NCBI RefSeq assembly: GCF_000429125.1
Contig: NZ_AUBG01000010.1
Span: 62,001 to 126,000 of the forward strand
Reading direction: 5' to 3'
DNA: 64,000 nucleotides
Origin: Aequorivita capsosiphonis DSM 23843
Lineage (GTDB): Bacteria > Bacteroidota > Bacteroidia > Flavobacteriales > Flavobacteriaceae
Each line of letters begins with the position of its first letter. Position 1 is the first letter of the stretch. The notes below the pieces were generated by a model, which searched no databases, was not told the origin of the DNA, and saw nothing but the letters and a program-made list of their open reading frames with translations. Made by a program: the position numbers and the translations under genes. This document shows, in pieces, positions 63,121 through 64,000 of this stretch.

Positions 63121-63540
63121 TTTATGGCATTTTTCCTGATCGTGGATTTTGTATATCCGTTTCTTGTCATACGAGTAAAAAAGCCTGCGAATATCTGCGA
63201 CCCGAGCAATAGCGAACTGGCGAATCAAATCGTGGGAAACAAAAATCTGAGAATGCGAAAAATATCCCGCAGATCATGCGGATTAACGCAGAATAAAAGA
63301 AAATATTTACTAATAGAGACTTCATATAAAAGTAACTATAATGTCACAATTCAAAGCTTTATGATATTTTGTGGACAATCAACTCGTGGATTTAGCCAAA
63401 ACGAAAATCGATATCTCCCACAATCAAACTACAAAAACACCTTCTTAAATTATTTTAATGAAGACTTCCCTCCTTCTCTGAAAATACGCGCAAAATTAGA
63501 GACCCTACTTATCGGGAATTCATACCTTTGACAAGTCTTT
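63121..63540. repeat. gene-free stretch with intergenic repeat
   Basis: The gap holds GCAGATCATGCGGATTAACG, a repeat wording common in Bacteroidota, near 63279-63298. A plus-strand reading frame of 135 codons exists but has no family, poor codon use and lies over the repeat. I see no other feature here. Confidence 0.5.
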
Positions 63541-63551
63541 AAATAATTGGT

Positions 63552-64000
63552 TTGGCAAAACTTTTCAGTATTGGATTTTGGGGATTTATAGCCCGTTTTA
63601 TTCTAAGAAACCGCACCGGGATCTTAATCGTTATCGCACTTATAACTGTATTGCTTGCAATGCAGTGGAAGAACATGCGCTTCACCTTTACCGAAGCAAA
63701 CCTGCTGCCAGACGATCATCCGGTAAATCTTGAGTACGACAATTTTCTTTCACATTTTGGTGAGGAAGGAAACCTAATTGTTATGGGGGTGAAGGATTCT
63801 ACTATTTTTACTCCTAAAAAGTTCCAAGCATGGAACCAACTTTCCAAAGACATTGGTAAATTTAAGGAAGTCGATTTTACACTTTCCGTGGGAAACCTTC
63901 AGAAATTAGAAAAGAAGAAAGATACCTCAGGTTTTGAACTGGTGCCATTTATAAAAGATTCGGTTTTTACCGATGCAAGTTTAGCAAAATATAAAGACGA
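63552..64000 (+). CDS. MMPL/RND-family transporter, N-terminal fragment
   Basis: About 149 codons at the right edge. The start MAKLFSIGFWGFIARFILRN, from a TTG, leads into an inner-membrane helix GILIVIALITVLLAMQW, then periplasmic FTEANLLPDDHPVNLEYDNF. This wording is typical of the HAE3-type MMPL exporters. An in-frame TAA lies 12 bases before the TTG, and no ATG is nearby. The gene continues outside the window. Confidence 0.82.
   Translation, partial: MAKLFSIGFWGFIARFILRNRTGILIVIALITVLLAMQWKNMRFTFTEANLLPDDHPVNLEYDNFLSHFGEEGNLIVMGVKDSTIFTPKKFQAWNQLSKDIGKFKEVDFTLSVGNLQKLEKKKDTSGFELVPFIKDSVFTDASLAKYKD

Noticed and set aside
63124-63531. Plus-strand 135-codon ORF
   Set aside because: It lies over an intergenic repeat, matches no family I know and has no promoter or neighbour support.
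1-64000. CRISPR array, integrase, phage or IS transposase
   Set aside because: No regular direct repeats with unique spacers, no DDE or tyrosine recombinase motifs and no phage structural genes were seen.

Overview
The window is AT-rich chromosomal DNA from a member of the Bacteroidota, most likely a marine-type Flavobacteriaceae. Supporting signs are a type IX secretion C-terminal sorting domain, many secreted lipoproteins with short lipoboxes, Bacteroidota promoters (TTTG near -33, TAnnTTTG near -7), flavobacterial families (DUF2480, DUF3078, DUF2723 with TPR) and a tyrosine ammonia-lyase that, from memory, closely resembles the Flavobacterium johnsoniae enzyme. The genus cannot be fixed from the sequence alone.

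Layout. 1-1875 (minus): infB start, nusA and rimP, with a promoter and an attenuator-like hairpin in the leader. 2036-3439 (plus): tandem universal stress protein and a small lipoprotein. 3491-37221 (minus): about 34 kb of co-directional genes forming a flexirubin-type (aryl polyene plus dialkylresorcinol) pigment cluster. 37321-39810 (plus): a divergent flavin-dependent halogenase-like enzyme and a membrane-anchored AraC regulator. 39900-41819: a T9SS-exported protein gene interrupted by one in-frame stop. 42083-42154: tRNA-Gln. 42430-52632: housekeeping and surface genes (DUF2723 membrane protein, NodB deacetylase, thioredoxin-like protein, metallophosphoesterase, GH92 mannosidase, hydrolase, 53-residue Cys-rich protein). 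52698-53753 (minus): thiL. 53967-62013 (plus): a suf iron-sulfur cluster assembly locus (iscA-like, sufB, sufC, sufD, sufS, sufE, DUF59, DUF2480) with a broken four-helix-bundle gene and two lipoproteins interspersed. 62120-63043: DUF3078 outer-membrane protein. 63552-64000: start of an MMPL/RND transporter.

How the pigment genes fit together (inference from family knowledge). Tyrosine ammonia-lyase makes 4-coumarate, and the PaaK-like ligase could activate it. Two ACPs, three intact ketosynthases, one Cys-less ketosynthase (chain-length-factor type), one half-length ketosynthase, FabG and three hotdog dehydratases build the aryl polyene. DarA and DarB make the dialkylresorcinol. A methyltransferase, a CrtI-like oxidoreductase, a cupin/JmjC protein and the halogenase-like enzyme are tailoring candidates. 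The ester joining both halves could be made by a BtrH-like acyltransferase-fold protein, an LpxL-like acyltransferase, the LPLAT domain fused to the MMPL exporter, or the C45 Ntn-hydrolase lipoprotein. An ABC exporter, the MMPL protein, a LolA-like carrier and a LolB-position lipoprotein suggest delivery to the outer membrane. Two toxin-antitoxin modules with their own candidate promoters interrupt the cluster.

Most novel points: the TA modules inside the pigment operon, the MMPL-LPLAT-methyltransferase-like fusion, the BtrH-like protein as a candidate ester-forming enzyme, the halogenase-like enzyme carrying all expected motifs, and the hairpin in the rimP-nusA-infB leader.
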